6,552 nucleotides of DNA from an uncultured Ruminococcus sp. (GCA_902803255.1 CADCPG010000025.1:1-6552), one strand, 5' to 3'. Positions 1 through 6,127 are shown, numbered from the stretch's first letter. Notes: generated by a model not told the origin, from the sequence alone. Translations and numbers: made by a program.

Positions 1-80
1 ATTATTATATAGCGGTAGGCCGGAGAACGCGGCGAAGGATTGCCGGGAAGCGCGTCGTCGCCGCTGAACGCGGGCGAGGA

Positions 81-134
81 TGCCGGCTCGTTATGTCCCG
101 GAAGGGACGTCTCCGGCAGCCTTTTTTCTTTTTT
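81..134 (+). terminator. Rho-independent terminator facing right
   Basis: An outer stem pairs TGCCGG (81-86) with CCGGCA (113-118). It encloses an inner stem, ATGTCCC (93-99) with GGGACGT (104-110), including one G-T wobble and a GGAA loop. Two T6 runs follow at 122-127 and 129-134. The U-tract lies only on the right, so it would stop plus-strand transcripts entering from the left edge. It gives no matching U-tract for the leftward protease transcript. This implies a plus-strand gene ending at or before the left edge, convergent with the protease. Two frames could be its tail: one stops at 10-12 and one at 65-67, the latter 13 bases before the hairpin. Neither is long enough to call. Confidence 0.6.
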
Positions 135-164
135 GCTGTTTTTTCTGCTGAACAGGCCCATTTC

Positions 165-1256
165 TCAGATATAATAGGAGAGTATCGCCAGCGCTATGGA
201 GACGGTGAGGAAGACGAAGATCCCCGGCGCGAGGAAGAAGGTATATCCCGTCTCTCCCTTTCCGAGGGAGAGCGGACCTTTTTTGAATGATATCTTTTCA
301 CGCAGCGGGAAGATCATGAAGACTCCCGCGAGAGCCATTCCGCGGAAAACGCCCATGAGAAGGGTCTCCGCGGCGAGGCCGGTGAGCTGCGGCCCGAGAA
401 GTTCAAGCACCTCGGCGGCCGGCATGACCGACGCACCTCCGCCCGAGAGCCACTCGGACATGATCCCGTAAGCCTGCGCCACGGCCTCCCTGTCGAGCAG
501 GAAGGTATCGATGAGCAGCGGAAGGAGGCCGGCAAAGAGATTGACGGCGATATGGAGGATCACGGTGTATCTGAGTTTGCCGGTCTTGAGATAGACGTAC
601 CCGAAAAGCAGCCCCGCCGCGAAGGCGTAGAAAAACTGCCCTATGCTCGCGTGGAACGCGGCGAAAAGCAGCGCCGAAACGGCCGCCGCCATGCGCTCGC
701 CGAAGGGGCGCAGCAGCTCGCAGAGAGATCTGCGGAAGAGGAGCTCCTCCGCCACCGGAGCCGCGACGAGTATCGAAAAGGCGTAAACGGCGATCCCGGC
801 GGCGTCTCCCGGCAGTTCGACCGGGCTTCCCCCGCCGCCCGAAATACCGGCGAAGAGGCTGTCGAAGACCTGGCCGAGCGCCGTCCCTCCGTATACCAGC
901 GCAAAGCAGACGCAGCATATGATGAACGGCCCCGCGGGCAGCTTCCCGGGCGCTGCGGCGGGATAATTCATCGTTTTTTTCCTGATAAAACCGATCGATG
1001 ATGCCGCGATCGGCATTACGACTAGATAGCACGCAACGGTATTGAGCAGAAGGAGCGGCGTCCCGCCCGGCGCGAAGAGGTCAGAGCCCGCTTCTCCGGA
1101 TATATAATACACGCCGTAAACTATGGCGTAGGTGAGCAGCACCGCTCCTGTCAGGACGAATCCCGCGAGGGAGAGTATCGTCCTGCGGCCGGCGGCGCCT
1201 CCCGCCGCCCCGTTCGGAGCTCCGCTGCCTGTATTGGTGTCGGGTCGGTAGTCCAT
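165..1256 (-). CDS. CPBP-family intramembrane metalloprotease
   Basis: A 363-residue polytopic membrane protein with all three CPBP/Abi (Rce1-like) signatures: E170-E171-L-L-F-R175 (EExxxR), F198-xxx-H202 and H235-xxx-N239. In this family the two glutamates and the histidines form the metal-dependent active site within the membrane. Hydrophobic stretches near residues 28-52, 67-90, 110-130, 153-168, 188-222, 230-252, 297-316 and 339-363 suggest about eight membrane spans. The first 25 residues are a polar Gly/Ala-rich tail. A GAGG at 1267-1270, ten bases before the ATG, supports the start. The gene lies 158 bases after mreD on the same strand. Bacterial family members process prenylated or secreted peptides, give bacteriocin immunity or cleave membrane proteins; the substrate here cannot be told. 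The family call is firm, the role unknown. Confidence 0.9.
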   Translation of the reverse strand: MDYRPDTNTGSGAPNGAAGGAAGRRTILSLAGFVLTGAVLLTYAIVYGVYYISGEAGSDLFAPGGTPLLLLNTVACYLVVMPIAASSIGFIRKKTMNYPAAAPGKLPAGPFIICCVCFALVYGGTALGQVFDSLFAGISGGGGSPVELPGDAAGIAVYAFSILVAAPVAEELLFRRSLCELLRPFGERMAAAVSALLFAAFHASIGQFFYAFAAGLLFGYVYLKTGKLRYTVILHIAVNLFAGLLPLLIDTFLLDREAVAQAYGIMSEWLSGGGASVMPAAEVLELLGPQLTGLAAETLLMGVFRGMALAGVFMIFPLREKISFKKGPLSLGKGETGYTFFLAPGIFVFLTVSIALAILSYYI

Positions 1257-1273
1257 CCCAGTCTTTCCTCAAC

Positions 1274-1301
1274 TCCGGCAAGATCATGCCGGATCCTTTT
1301 T
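1274..1301 (+). terminator. Terminator-like hairpin before the protease gene
   Basis: TCCGGCA (1274-1280) and TGCCGGA (1287-1293) form a perfect 7-bp stem with a six-base loop, followed by TCC and five T (1297-1301) on the plus strand. Read rightward it resembles an intrinsic terminator, though the U-tract is short. Read leftward, in the sense of the genes here, the same hairpin has A5 before it and ends three bases from the GAGG Shine-Dalgarno of the protease gene. There it could affect translation or mRNA stability instead. The stem is seen directly; either role is inference. Confidence 0.4.
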
Positions 1302-1368
1302 CTGTCAGTTATATGCCGGGCCGCGAGGTCTGCCGCTTCTCGACCGGCCCCGTATGCACTGCCGCAGT

Positions 1369-1396
1369 CCTTCGCCCTTCGCCCTTCGTCCTTCCC
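1369..1396. repeat. Four tandem 7-base repeats after mreD
   Basis: Four head-to-tail heptamers on the plus strand read CCTTCGC, CCTTCGC, CCTTCGT and CCTTCCC. They sit in the non-coding gap between mreD and the protease gene, beside an 11-base palindrome (ACTGC-C-GCAGT, 1358-1368). A short simple repeat of this kind usually arises by slippage. No function is evident. Confidence 0.6.
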
Positions 1397-1414
1397 CCTG
1401 TTTTTTCCGGCGCG

Positions 1415-1963
1415 TCAGACCTCGTCCTTCTTCTGGAACGGCATCACGACTAGTCTCGCCAGGAAATAATTCGGCAGCGAGAAAGCCACCGTCATCAGGA
1501 GTTCCGGCAGTATGATCCGGGTGAAGGCGGTGAAAAGGTTCATCCCCTGTTCGGTGACGACTATCACGAGCAGCGAGAGCATAGCCCGGGCAACCGACCC
1601 GAGCGATATGTAGATGAGCCAGGAGAGCAGATTCTTCTTGAAGTTCACCCTGGCGAAAATGCCGAGAAAATAGCCCGTGAGCATGTAGAAAACAGGCAGC
1701 GGCGCGGTCCCCGCCCCGCCGAGCGCCACCGCGAGCAGTCCCGCCGCCGTCCCGCAGACCGCGCCGGTCCTTTCGCCGTCGAAGAGCGCGATCCCGATGA
1801 CGGCCGAGAGCAGAAGGTCGGGGGACGCCGGAAATATGCTGACCGCGGGAAAAAACGACGTCTGGACGGTCGCACTGCCGAATAGCAGCAGTCCGAACAG
1901 AATGATCTTTCCGAGGGTCCGCTTCGAAAAGAACCGCTCGCGCGGCTGTTCCTTGAATTCCAT
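1415..1963 (-). CDS. mreD: Rod shape-determining membrane protein MreD
   Basis: A 182-residue hydrophobic protein of normal MreD length. MreD is an integral inner-membrane part of the elongasome and acts with MreC and MreB to direct lateral peptidoglycan synthesis. After a basic N-terminus (residues 1-19) come hydrophobic segments near 19-45, 47-61, 68-82, 88-103, 112-137 and 147-173. The segment starting SPDLLL (47-52), with the later G-rich GAVCGTAAGLLAV (67-79), is typical of the family. MreD diverges fast, so the call rests on these features together with its position directly after mreC. The ATG lies four bases after the mreC stop, with only a weak AGGG ahead of it, so translational coupling to mreC is likely. 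The C-terminus is charged (QKKDEV). Confidence 0.9.
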   Translation of the reverse strand: MEFKEQPRERFFSKRTLGKIILFGLLLFGSATVQTSFFPAVSIFPASPDLLLSAVIGIALFDGERTGAVCGTAAGLLAVALGGAGTAPLPVFYMLTGYFLGIFARVNFKKNLLSWLIYISLGSVARAMLSLLVIVVTEQGMNLFTAFTRIILPELLMTVAFSLPNYFLARLVVMPFQKKDEV

Positions 1964-1967
1964 GGCC

Positions 1968-2816
1968 CTATTCGGAATACAGCTTGTATTCGGTGATGAT
2001 CATGACGCGCGAGATATCTTCGGTATCGGCGTACGGGCGTATCACCGCGGTGAAGGTGCGCGTATTTTCGTCGGGCTCGACCGACACGACCTCGCCGATA
2101 GCCAGCCCTCTCGGATATACGCTCCCGATGCCCGAGCTGAGTATTCTGTCGCCGGCGCGCATGTCGGCGTCGCTGTCGATATAGACCATGCGGCAGAGGC
2201 CGTCGTAGCGGAGTATGTAGTTGCCCTCGACGACGCCCAGAGCCCCCGAACGCTCGTCGTAAGCGCCGATCGACGACGCGGTCTCGATGAGCGATACCGC
2301 CCTGCACCAGGTCGGTCCGACTTCGGTGACGCAGCCGACGAGGCCGTCGGGCGTGATGACGGGCATATCCTTCCCGATGCCGTGAAAGCTGCCCTTTGAA
2401 AGGGTGAAAACGGTGCGGTAGTTCGTCGACTCCCTCCCGATGACGGACGCGTCCTCAAAGCTGAACTCGCTGTGCTCGGCCTTGATGCCCAGGTATGAGC
2501 GGATGAATTCGTTCTCCTCCCTGACAAGTTCGGCGTCGTATATCTTTCCCTTGTTCTCCTCGAGCTCGCGCCGGAGTTCGGCGTTTTCCTCTCTCAGGTC
2601 CTTCATCGTGCGGAAATAGACGACGTATCCGTTGACGCCCTCTCCGACCTTCGTGAAAGCCCACTGAAACGGGGTGGCGATCAGCTGGAGCGTCGACTTG
2701 ACGTAGTCGCCCTGCCCCATCGCGAAGAGGACGGCGGGGACTATCGATATCAGCAGCGCGACGCTCAGCGTCACGAGAAAGAACCTGCCGGTTATGAACT
2801 TCTTGAATCCGTTCAC
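1968..2816 (-). CDS. mreC: Cell shape-determining protein MreC
   Basis: A 282-residue bitopic membrane protein of usual MreC length. A short cytoplasmic N-terminus (MNGFKKFITGR) leads into one membrane anchor at about 12-34. A charged coiled coil, the dimerisation region, spans about 68-105. The extracytoplasmic beta-barrel domain fills the rest and shows family signatures: ASVIGRES (123-130), KGSFHGIGKDMPVITPDGLV (141-160) and SSGIGSVYPRGLAIGEV (227-243). MreC links MreB and MreD to the wall synthases PBP2 and RodA. The start is GTG (2814-2816), with GGCGGGG ending six bases upstream; no closer in-frame ATG competes. The gene follows mreB after 51 bases and is four bases ahead of mreD. Confidence 0.95.
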   Translation of the reverse strand: MNGFKKFITGRFFLVTLSVALLISIVPAVLFAMGQGDYVKSTLQLIATPFQWAFTKVGEGVNGYVVYFRTMKDLREENAELRRELEENKGKIYDAELVREENEFIRSYLGIKAEHSEFSFEDASVIGRESTNYRTVFTLSKGSFHGIGKDMPVITPDGLVGCVTEVGPTWCRAVSLIETASSIGAYDERSGALGVVEGNYILRYDGLCRMVYIDSDADMRAGDRILSSGIGSVYPRGLAIGEVVSVEPDENTRTFTAVIRPYADTEDISRVMIITEYKLYSE

Positions 2817-2845
2817 ACAGATCCCCGCCTTTCCTTTTTGCCTCC

Positions 2846-2861
2846 CGCGGTATCTCCCGCG
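2846..2861 (-). other. Small hairpin between mreB and mreC
   Basis: In the 51-base gap, CGCGG and CCGCG (5 bp, six-base loop) can form a GC-rich hairpin just after the mreB stop. An 8-base direct repeat, CTCCCGCG (2842-2849 and 2854-2861), overlaps it. No U-tract follows, so it is not a terminator. It could set the relative stability of the mreB and mreC parts of the message, which is inference only. Confidence 0.3.
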
Positions 2862-2867
2862 CCGGGC

Positions 2868-3869
2868 TTACCTTGCCCTGAATTCCACCGGGTAGTCCGA
2901 GCTCCCCTCGATTATCCTGCCGAGTCCGCGGACTACGCTCTCGAGCGGCTGTTTTGCCACGGTCACCCTCACTCCGGTGTTCTCGCTTATCAGCCTGGGC
3001 AGCCCTCCGAGCAGCGCGCCGCCGCCGGACAGCATGATCCCGTAGCTCAGAATATCGGCGGACAGCTCGGGCGGAGTGCCGGCGAGCGTCCTGCGGATCA
3101 CTTCGAGTATCTGCTTCACGGGGAGATCGAGTGCCTCCCTGATCTGGGCCGAGCTGACCGAAATGCTCGCGGCAAGCCCCGAGCGGAGGTTGCTGCCCCT
3201 GATCTCGATCTCGCCGATGTCGGTCGACGGATGCACCGAGCCGATCTTCTTCTTGAGCTCTTCAGCCGTTGATCTGCCTATGAGCACCTGATGTTCGTCC
3301 CTCATATACTGGACGATGGCATCGTCTAGCTGGTTCCCGGCCACCCTCGTGGACGAGCTGACGACGATCCCGTTGAGGCTGAGCACGGCAACCTCCGTGG
3401 TCCCTCCGCCTATGTCGACTATCATCGAGCCGCGCGGGCCGTTGATGCGCAGGCCGGAGCCTATCGCCGCCGCTATCGGTTCAGACACCAGCGCGACGTC
3501 CTTCGCTCCCGCCTCGTAAGTCGCGTCCTCGACAGCCCTGCGTTCGACCTCGGTGACTCCGTACGGTATGCATATCACGACGACGGGTCTGGATATGATC
3601 CCGCTCGCGCGGATCTTCGAGAAGAAGAAATTGAGCATCCTCGCGGTTATGTCAAAGTCGGCTATGACGCCGTCCTTGAGCGGGAACTGGGCCTCTATGC
3701 CTCCCGGCGTCTTGCCAAGCATGCGCTTGGCATCCTCCCCGACCGCCAGGACCCTTCTGCGCTGCCTGTCGATGGCGACGACCGAGGGCTCCCTCAGGAT
3801 TATATCCTTTCCCTTCATGTAGATCAGGGTGTTCGCGGTCCCGAGATCTATTCCTAACTGTTTTGACAT
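2868..3869 (-). CDS. mreB: Rod shape-determining actin homologue MreB
   Basis: A 333-residue bacterial actin. The ATPase-fold motifs are all present: phosphate-1 GIDLGTANTLIY (6-17), connect-1 region IPYGVTEVERRAVEDATYEAG (101-121 overall, key residues GVTEVERR), catalytic-type E130 in SEPIAAAIG, phosphate-2 VDIGGGTTEVAV (151-162) and the adenosine motif GIMLSGGGALLGGLP (277-291). MreB polymerises on the inner face of the membrane and orients the wall-elongation machinery. There is no N-terminal amphipathic helix, as is common outside Gram-negative bacteria. Immediate partners mreC and mreD lie downstream, which favours MreB over the paralogues Mbl or MreBH. It starts 24 bases after maf. The Shine-Dalgarno is poor, at best GGATGG, so coupling to upstream translation is plausible. 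The conserved C-terminal GTG turn reads GLG (315-317), a mild deviation. Confidence 0.97.
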   Translation of the reverse strand: MSKQLGIDLGTANTLIYMKGKDIILREPSVVAIDRQRRRVLAVGEDAKRMLGKTPGGIEAQFPLKDGVIADFDITARMLNFFFSKIRASGIISRPVVVICIPYGVTEVERRAVEDATYEAGAKDVALVSEPIAAAIGSGLRINGPRGSMIVDIGGGTTEVAVLSLNGIVVSSSTRVAGNQLDDAIVQYMRDEHQVLIGRSTAEELKKKIGSVHPSTDIGEIEIRGSNLRSGLAASISVSSAQIREALDLPVKQILEVIRRTLAGTPPELSADILSYGIMLSGGGALLGGLPRLISENTGVRVTVAKQPLESVVRGLGRIIEGSSDYPVEFRAR

Positions 3870-3893
3870 TGATTGACCATCCGATAACGAAAA

Positions 3894-4484
3894 TCAGTTG
3901 AAATCGCGCAGCCCGGTCCCGAACTCCGAACGCAGAAGGGTGTCGAGAGCGCAGACCGGGAGCCCCATAACGTTGAAATAATCGCCACGTATGCCGGAGA
4001 CGAAGATAGAAAATGCGCCCTGTATGGCGTACGCGCCGGCCTTGTCGGAGACGTTCTCATGCCTGAGATACCACTCGATGTCGTCATCCGTCAGTTTCCT
4101 GACCGTGACGTATGTGGCCTCGGAGAGCCCGGCGGACTTGCCTCCGCGGATCACGCAGATCCCGGTGAGCACCCTGTGTGTACGCCCCGACATCGCACGG
4201 AGCATACGCGCGGCGTCGGCCCTGTCCGACGGCTTTCCGAATATCACGCCGTCCAGATCGACGACGGTATCCGCTCCGAGTATGTAATCGGCATCTCCCG
4301 CGGCTCTTCCCGCGGCCGCCGCCTTCCTGCCGGCAAGCAGCACCACGGCGTCGGCGGGAGCGGTGCCGGCCGGCAGCGACTCGTCGGCGCCCGCGGGCGC
4401 AACGGTGAACGACGCCCCGGCGAGCGTCAGTATCTCGCGCCTGCGCGGCGAGCCCGACGCCAGTATGAGTTTTCCGCCTGACAT
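3894..4484 (-). CDS. maf: Maf-family nucleoside triphosphate pyrophosphatase
   Basis: A 196-residue Maf protein of standard length. It should hydrolyse nucleoside triphosphates to the monophosphate plus pyrophosphate in the cytoplasm. Visible motifs are the N-terminal substrate loop ASGSPRR (9-15), ADTVV with the metal-binding aspartate (71-75), GKP (83-85), MSGRTHRVLTG (98-108), DKAGAYAIQG (147-156) and GDYFNVMGLP (167-176). The YAIQG form suits the YhdE-like dTTP/UTP-type group better than the m7GTP-type YceF group, but this is tentative. Maf has been linked to septum inhibition and to removing modified nucleotides. The ATG lies two bases after the dut stop, so the two genes are almost certainly co-translated. 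In Bacillus subtilis maf also lies upstream of mreBCD, but with radC in between; here radC is absent. Confidence 0.95.
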   Translation of the reverse strand: MSGGKLILASGSPRRREILTLAGASFTVAPAGADESLPAGTAPADAVVLLAGRKAAAAGRAAGDADYILGADTVVDLDGVIFGKPSDRADAARMLRAMSGRTHRVLTGICVIRGGKSAGLSEATYVTVRKLTDDDIEWYLRHENVSDKAGAYAIQGAFSIFVSGIRGDYFNVMGLPVCALDTLLRSEFGTGLRDFN

Positions 4485-4486
4485 AC

Positions 4487-4936
4487 TCAGCCGATCCCGG
4501 TCGAACCGAATCCGCCGGCGCCCCTTCCGGTCTGCCCGAGATCCTCCGACGCTATGAACTCGGCCTGCATGACGGGCATGAACATGAGCTGGGCGATCCT
4601 GTCGCCGTCGCGGACGGTGAATGCCTCGTCAGACGTGTTGAATAGCGCCACCTTTATCTCGCCGCGGTAGTCGGAATCGACGACCCCTATCCCGTTGGCG
4701 AGACAGATTCCCTTCTTGACCGACAGCCCGCTACGCGCGGCGATCACCGCGACAGCCGGGACTTCGGGGTCGGGCTCGATGTAAAGGCCGGTGGGTATGA
4801 GCGCTCTCTCGCCCGGAAAGACGACGGTCTCTCCGCCCTCGAGCGCCGCCCTGAGGTCGACCGCGGCCGATCCTTCGGTGGCGTATTCCGGGACCTGTGC
4901 CCCTCTCCCGGTCTTTATCCTTACTTTGATCTTCAC
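4487..4936 (-). CDS. dut: Deoxyuridine 5'-triphosphate nucleotidohydrolase (dUTPase)
   Basis: A trimeric-type dUTPase of 149 residues that converts dUTP to dUMP and pyrophosphate. It keeps uracil out of DNA and supplies dUMP for thymidylate synthesis. All five motifs are present: AAVDLRA (24-30), ARSGLS (67-72), GIGVVDSDYRGEI (82-94), DGDRIAQLM (110-118) and the C-terminal P-loop-like GRGAGGFGSTG (137-147). The frame is open further upstream (GTG 4975, ATG 4966, GTG 4945). I chose GTG 4936 because GAGGTG lies six bases before it, and the product then begins VKIKVRIK, matching the usual N-terminus. The upstream starts have no Shine-Dalgarno, and 4975 would be only about ten bases from the predicted transcript start. 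It is the first gene of the leftward operon, two bases ahead of maf. Confidence 0.95.
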   Translation of the reverse strand: MKIKVRIKTGRGAQVPEYATEGSAAVDLRAALEGGETVVFPGERALIPTGLYIEPDPEVPAVAVIAARSGLSVKKGICLANGIGVVDSDYRGEIKVALFNTSDEAFTVRDGDRIAQLMFMPVMQAEFIASEDLGQTGRGAGGFGSTGIG

Positions 4937-4942
4937 TTTTTT

Positions 4943-4948
4943 CACCTC
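4943..4948 (-). promoter_or_regulatory. Shine-Dalgarno that sets the dut start
   Basis: The minus strand reads GAGGTG here, six bases before GTG 4936. No comparable site precedes the three other in-frame start codons upstream. It therefore argues for the shorter protein. If ATG 4966 were used, the protein would gain ten residues outside the conserved fold. Confidence 0.7.
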
Positions 4949-4991
4949 TGAATGCGCCGGACGCATAGTTACCACAGTAGTTTATTAATAT

Positions 4992-5020
4992 ATGATACCA
5001 CAAAACGGCAAAACATGCAA
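4992..5020 (-). promoter_or_regulatory. Promoter of the dut-maf-mreBCD operon
   Basis: On the minus strand, -35 TTGCAT (5015-5020) is followed by a 17-base spacer and -10 TATCAT (4992-4997), with a TGG just before it forming an extended -10. This is a good match to the housekeeping sigma-A consensus with ideal spacing. Transcription would begin near 4985, leaving a leader of about 50 bases before GTG 4936. No other comparable minus-strand promoter was noticed between here and mreD. Confidence 0.75.
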
Positions 5021-5050
5021 CAGTGAATTTATAATATGCCGCTCGGCCGC

Positions 5051-5090
5051 CCCGCGGGTCTTCCGCCGGGATCGGATCCCAACTTCCGGA
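5051..5090. promoter_or_regulatory. Palindrome cluster between the divergent promoters
   Basis: Three short palindromes sit between the two divergent -35 boxes: CCCGCGGG (5051-5058), GGGATC-G-GATCCC (5068-5080) and TCCGGA (5085-5090). The 13-base one has perfect six-base arms, so it could be a dimeric repressor or activator site. GC-rich sequence yields such palindromes by chance, so the role is a guess. Confidence 0.25.
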
Positions 5091-5117
5091 GTTTTGGAGG
5101 AAAAGAGGGGACACCTG

Positions 5118-5146
5118 TTGATTTCGGGCCGGATATGTGATAGAAT
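5118..5146 (+). promoter_or_regulatory. Promoter of the TagA-like gene
   Basis: -35 TTGATT (5118-5123), a 17-base spacer and -10 TAGAAT (5141-5146), with TGA immediately before the -10 giving an extended -10 element. The match to the sigma-A consensus is strong with ideal spacing. The predicted start near 5153 gives a leader of about 43 bases. It points away from the dut promoter; the two -35 boxes are 97 bases apart. Confidence 0.8.
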
Positions 5147-5172
5147 TATTGCGGAAAGCACTAATGCCTGAC

Positions 5173-5183
5173 GGGAGGAGGAG
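5173..5183 (+). promoter_or_regulatory. Extended Shine-Dalgarno of the TagA-like gene
   Basis: A purine run, GGGAGGAGGAG, precedes two ATG codons in different frames. ATG 5185 opens a 10-codon frame (MSRRCPKRKK, stop 5215-5217) and ATG 5196 opens the glycosyltransferase. The GGGAGG part is six bases from 5185. The AGGAGG part is three bases from 5185 and 14 from 5196. The long spacing to the real gene is unusual; the frame of the gene is closed upstream by TGA at 5169, so no earlier start exists. Confidence 0.6.
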
Positions 5184-5195
5184 CATGAGCCGGCG

Positions 5196-6044
5196 ATGTC
5201 CGAAAAGGAAAAAATAATAACAGACGGCGCCGCGACCGCCGCGCCTGTCGTCGCAGATACGGCGGAAGACGGAAGCGTCAGGCGCAGGCGCAGGATATAC
5301 GTGCTGTCGGTCGGTTTCGACCCCCTGTCGCCCGAAGAAGCGGCTGAATCGCTCTTCCTCGCCGCGTCGCGGAAGAAAGAGGGCAACGGCGGGGAGAGAC
5401 TTCCCTTCACCGTCGTTACTCCCAATCCGATATCCGTAATGAAGGCGAGGAACGACCCGGAACTCGCGGACGCGCTGTCTGACGCCGACCTGTCGATCCC
5501 CGACGGCACCGGGATCGTCGGGGCCGCGAAGCGCGCCGGAACTCCGCTGCCTGCACGTGTCACCGGGATCGACACGGCCGAAGAAGTCATATCCAGGCTC
5601 GCCGTGACCGGCGGGAGCCTTTACATATACGGAGGAAAGCCCGGCCGCGCCGCCGAAGCCTCCGCGGCGCTGGCAGAGAGATACCGCGGACTGAAGATCG
5701 CGGGATACGCGGACGGGTATTCTGAACCCAGGGACGCCGCGGCCGGAAAGATAGCGGAGGCGGCTCCCGACCTGCTCGCGGTCTGCCTCGGCGTACCGGA
5801 ACAGGAGATCTGGCTCGCCCGACACCGGAAGGAACTAGCCGGGACCGGCGCCGCCATTGCCGCGGGAGGGGCGGTCGACGTCTGGTCGGGACACCTGGGA
5901 CGGGCGCCGGAACTCTTCCGGAGGCTCCGGATCGAGTGGCTCTGGCGGATGCTCCGTCAGCCGTCGAGGCTCCGCGGACTGCCCGCGATGGCGGAGTTCC
6001 GGCTGCTGACCCGGCGCGTGCGGCCGCGCAGGAAAGGCGAATGA
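5196..6044 (+). CDS. WecB/TagA/CpsF-family glycosyltransferase
   Basis: A 282-residue GT26-family enzyme. Relatives such as TagA (UDP-ManNAc to lipid-linked GlcNAc, wall teichoic acid) and WecG (enterobacterial common antigen) add the second sugar to an undecaprenyl-linked precursor on the inner membrane face. Family marks are VTPNPISVMKARNDPELADA (74-93), SIPDGTGIV (100-108) with the conserved PDG aspartate D103, RVTGID (121-126), YIYGGKPG (143-150), DLLAVCLGVPEQEIW (192-206), GGAVDVWSG (224-232), RAPE (236-239) and the C-terminal EWLWRMLRQPSR (247-258). That C-terminal part is the appendage thought to aid membrane binding. The first 33 residues are a non-conserved Ala-rich and Arg-rich extension. 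No other polymer-biosynthesis genes are in view, so the product (teichoic acid, capsule or exopolysaccharide) and the sugar donor are open. It is transcribed alone from its own promoter. Confidence 0.93.
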   Translation: MSEKEKIITDGAATAAPVVADTAEDGSVRRRRRIYVLSVGFDPLSPEEAAESLFLAASRKKEGNGGERLPFTVVTPNPISVMKARNDPELADALSDADLSIPDGTGIVGAAKRAGTPLPARVTGIDTAEEVISRLAVTGGSLYIYGGKPGRAAEASAALAERYRGLKIAGYADGYSEPRDAAAGKIAEAAPDLLAVCLGVPEQEIWLARHRKELAGTGAAIAAGGAVDVWSGHLGRAPELFRRLRIEWLWRMLRQPSRLRGLPAMAEFRLLTRRVRPRRKGE

Positions 6045-6073
6045 ACGCGCGCCGTCTGTTTTTTCGTTTTTTC
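6012..6073 (+). terminator. Possible terminator after the TagA-like gene
   Basis: CGGCGCG (6012-6018), inside the gene's last codons, can pair with CGCGCCG (6048-6054) just after the stop. The stem is 7 bp with a long loop that contains its own palindrome, GCGGCCGC. T-rich sequence follows, with six T, CG, then eight-T-rich sequence into 6073. The U-tract is convincing but the stem is long-looped, so termination here is only probable. It would insulate gapA from the upstream gene. Confidence 0.4.
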
Positions 6074-6084
6074 CCCGAAAAGAC

Positions 6085-6113
6085 TTGTAATACCGGCGAA
6101 AATATAGTATAAT
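6085..6113 (+). promoter_or_regulatory. Promoter of gapA
   Basis: -35 TTGTAA (6085-6090), a 17-base spacer and a perfect -10 TATAAT (6108-6113), set in AT-rich sequence unlike its surroundings. Predicted transcript start is near 6120. Such a near-consensus site suits a strongly expressed glycolytic gene. Confidence 0.85.
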
Positions 6114-6127
6114 ATATAATGGTTTTT

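Noticed and set aside
4..9. TATAAT on the minus strand at the left edge
   Set aside because: The -35 position reads CCGCGT, which is not promoter-like; the AT-rich edge alone does not support a promoter.
552..1001. 149-codon plus-strand frame antisense to the protease gene
   Set aside because: It is low-complexity, Glu/Arg-rich translation opposite an intact CPBP gene with all catalytic motifs.
1308..1313. TATAAC on the minus strand as a -10 box for the protease gene
   Set aside because: No acceptable -35 box lies about 17 bases upstream and no extended -10 TG is present, so it is too weak to list.
1797..2399. 200-codon plus-strand frame antisense to mreD and mreC
   Set aside because: It mirrors strongly supported genes and has no promoter or ribosome site noticed ahead of it, nor any domain signal.
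4487..4975. Longer dut starting at GTG 4975 or ATG 4966
   Set aside because: Neither start has a Shine-Dalgarno. The first is about ten bases from the predicted transcript start, and the extra residues lie outside the conserved dUTPase N-terminus.
4731..5825. 364-codon minus-strand frame across dut, the intergenic region and the TagA-like gene
   Set aside because: It overlaps two well-supported genes and both promoters, and its translation is Arg/Gly-rich with no recognisable domain. GC-rich sequence with few stop codons explains it.
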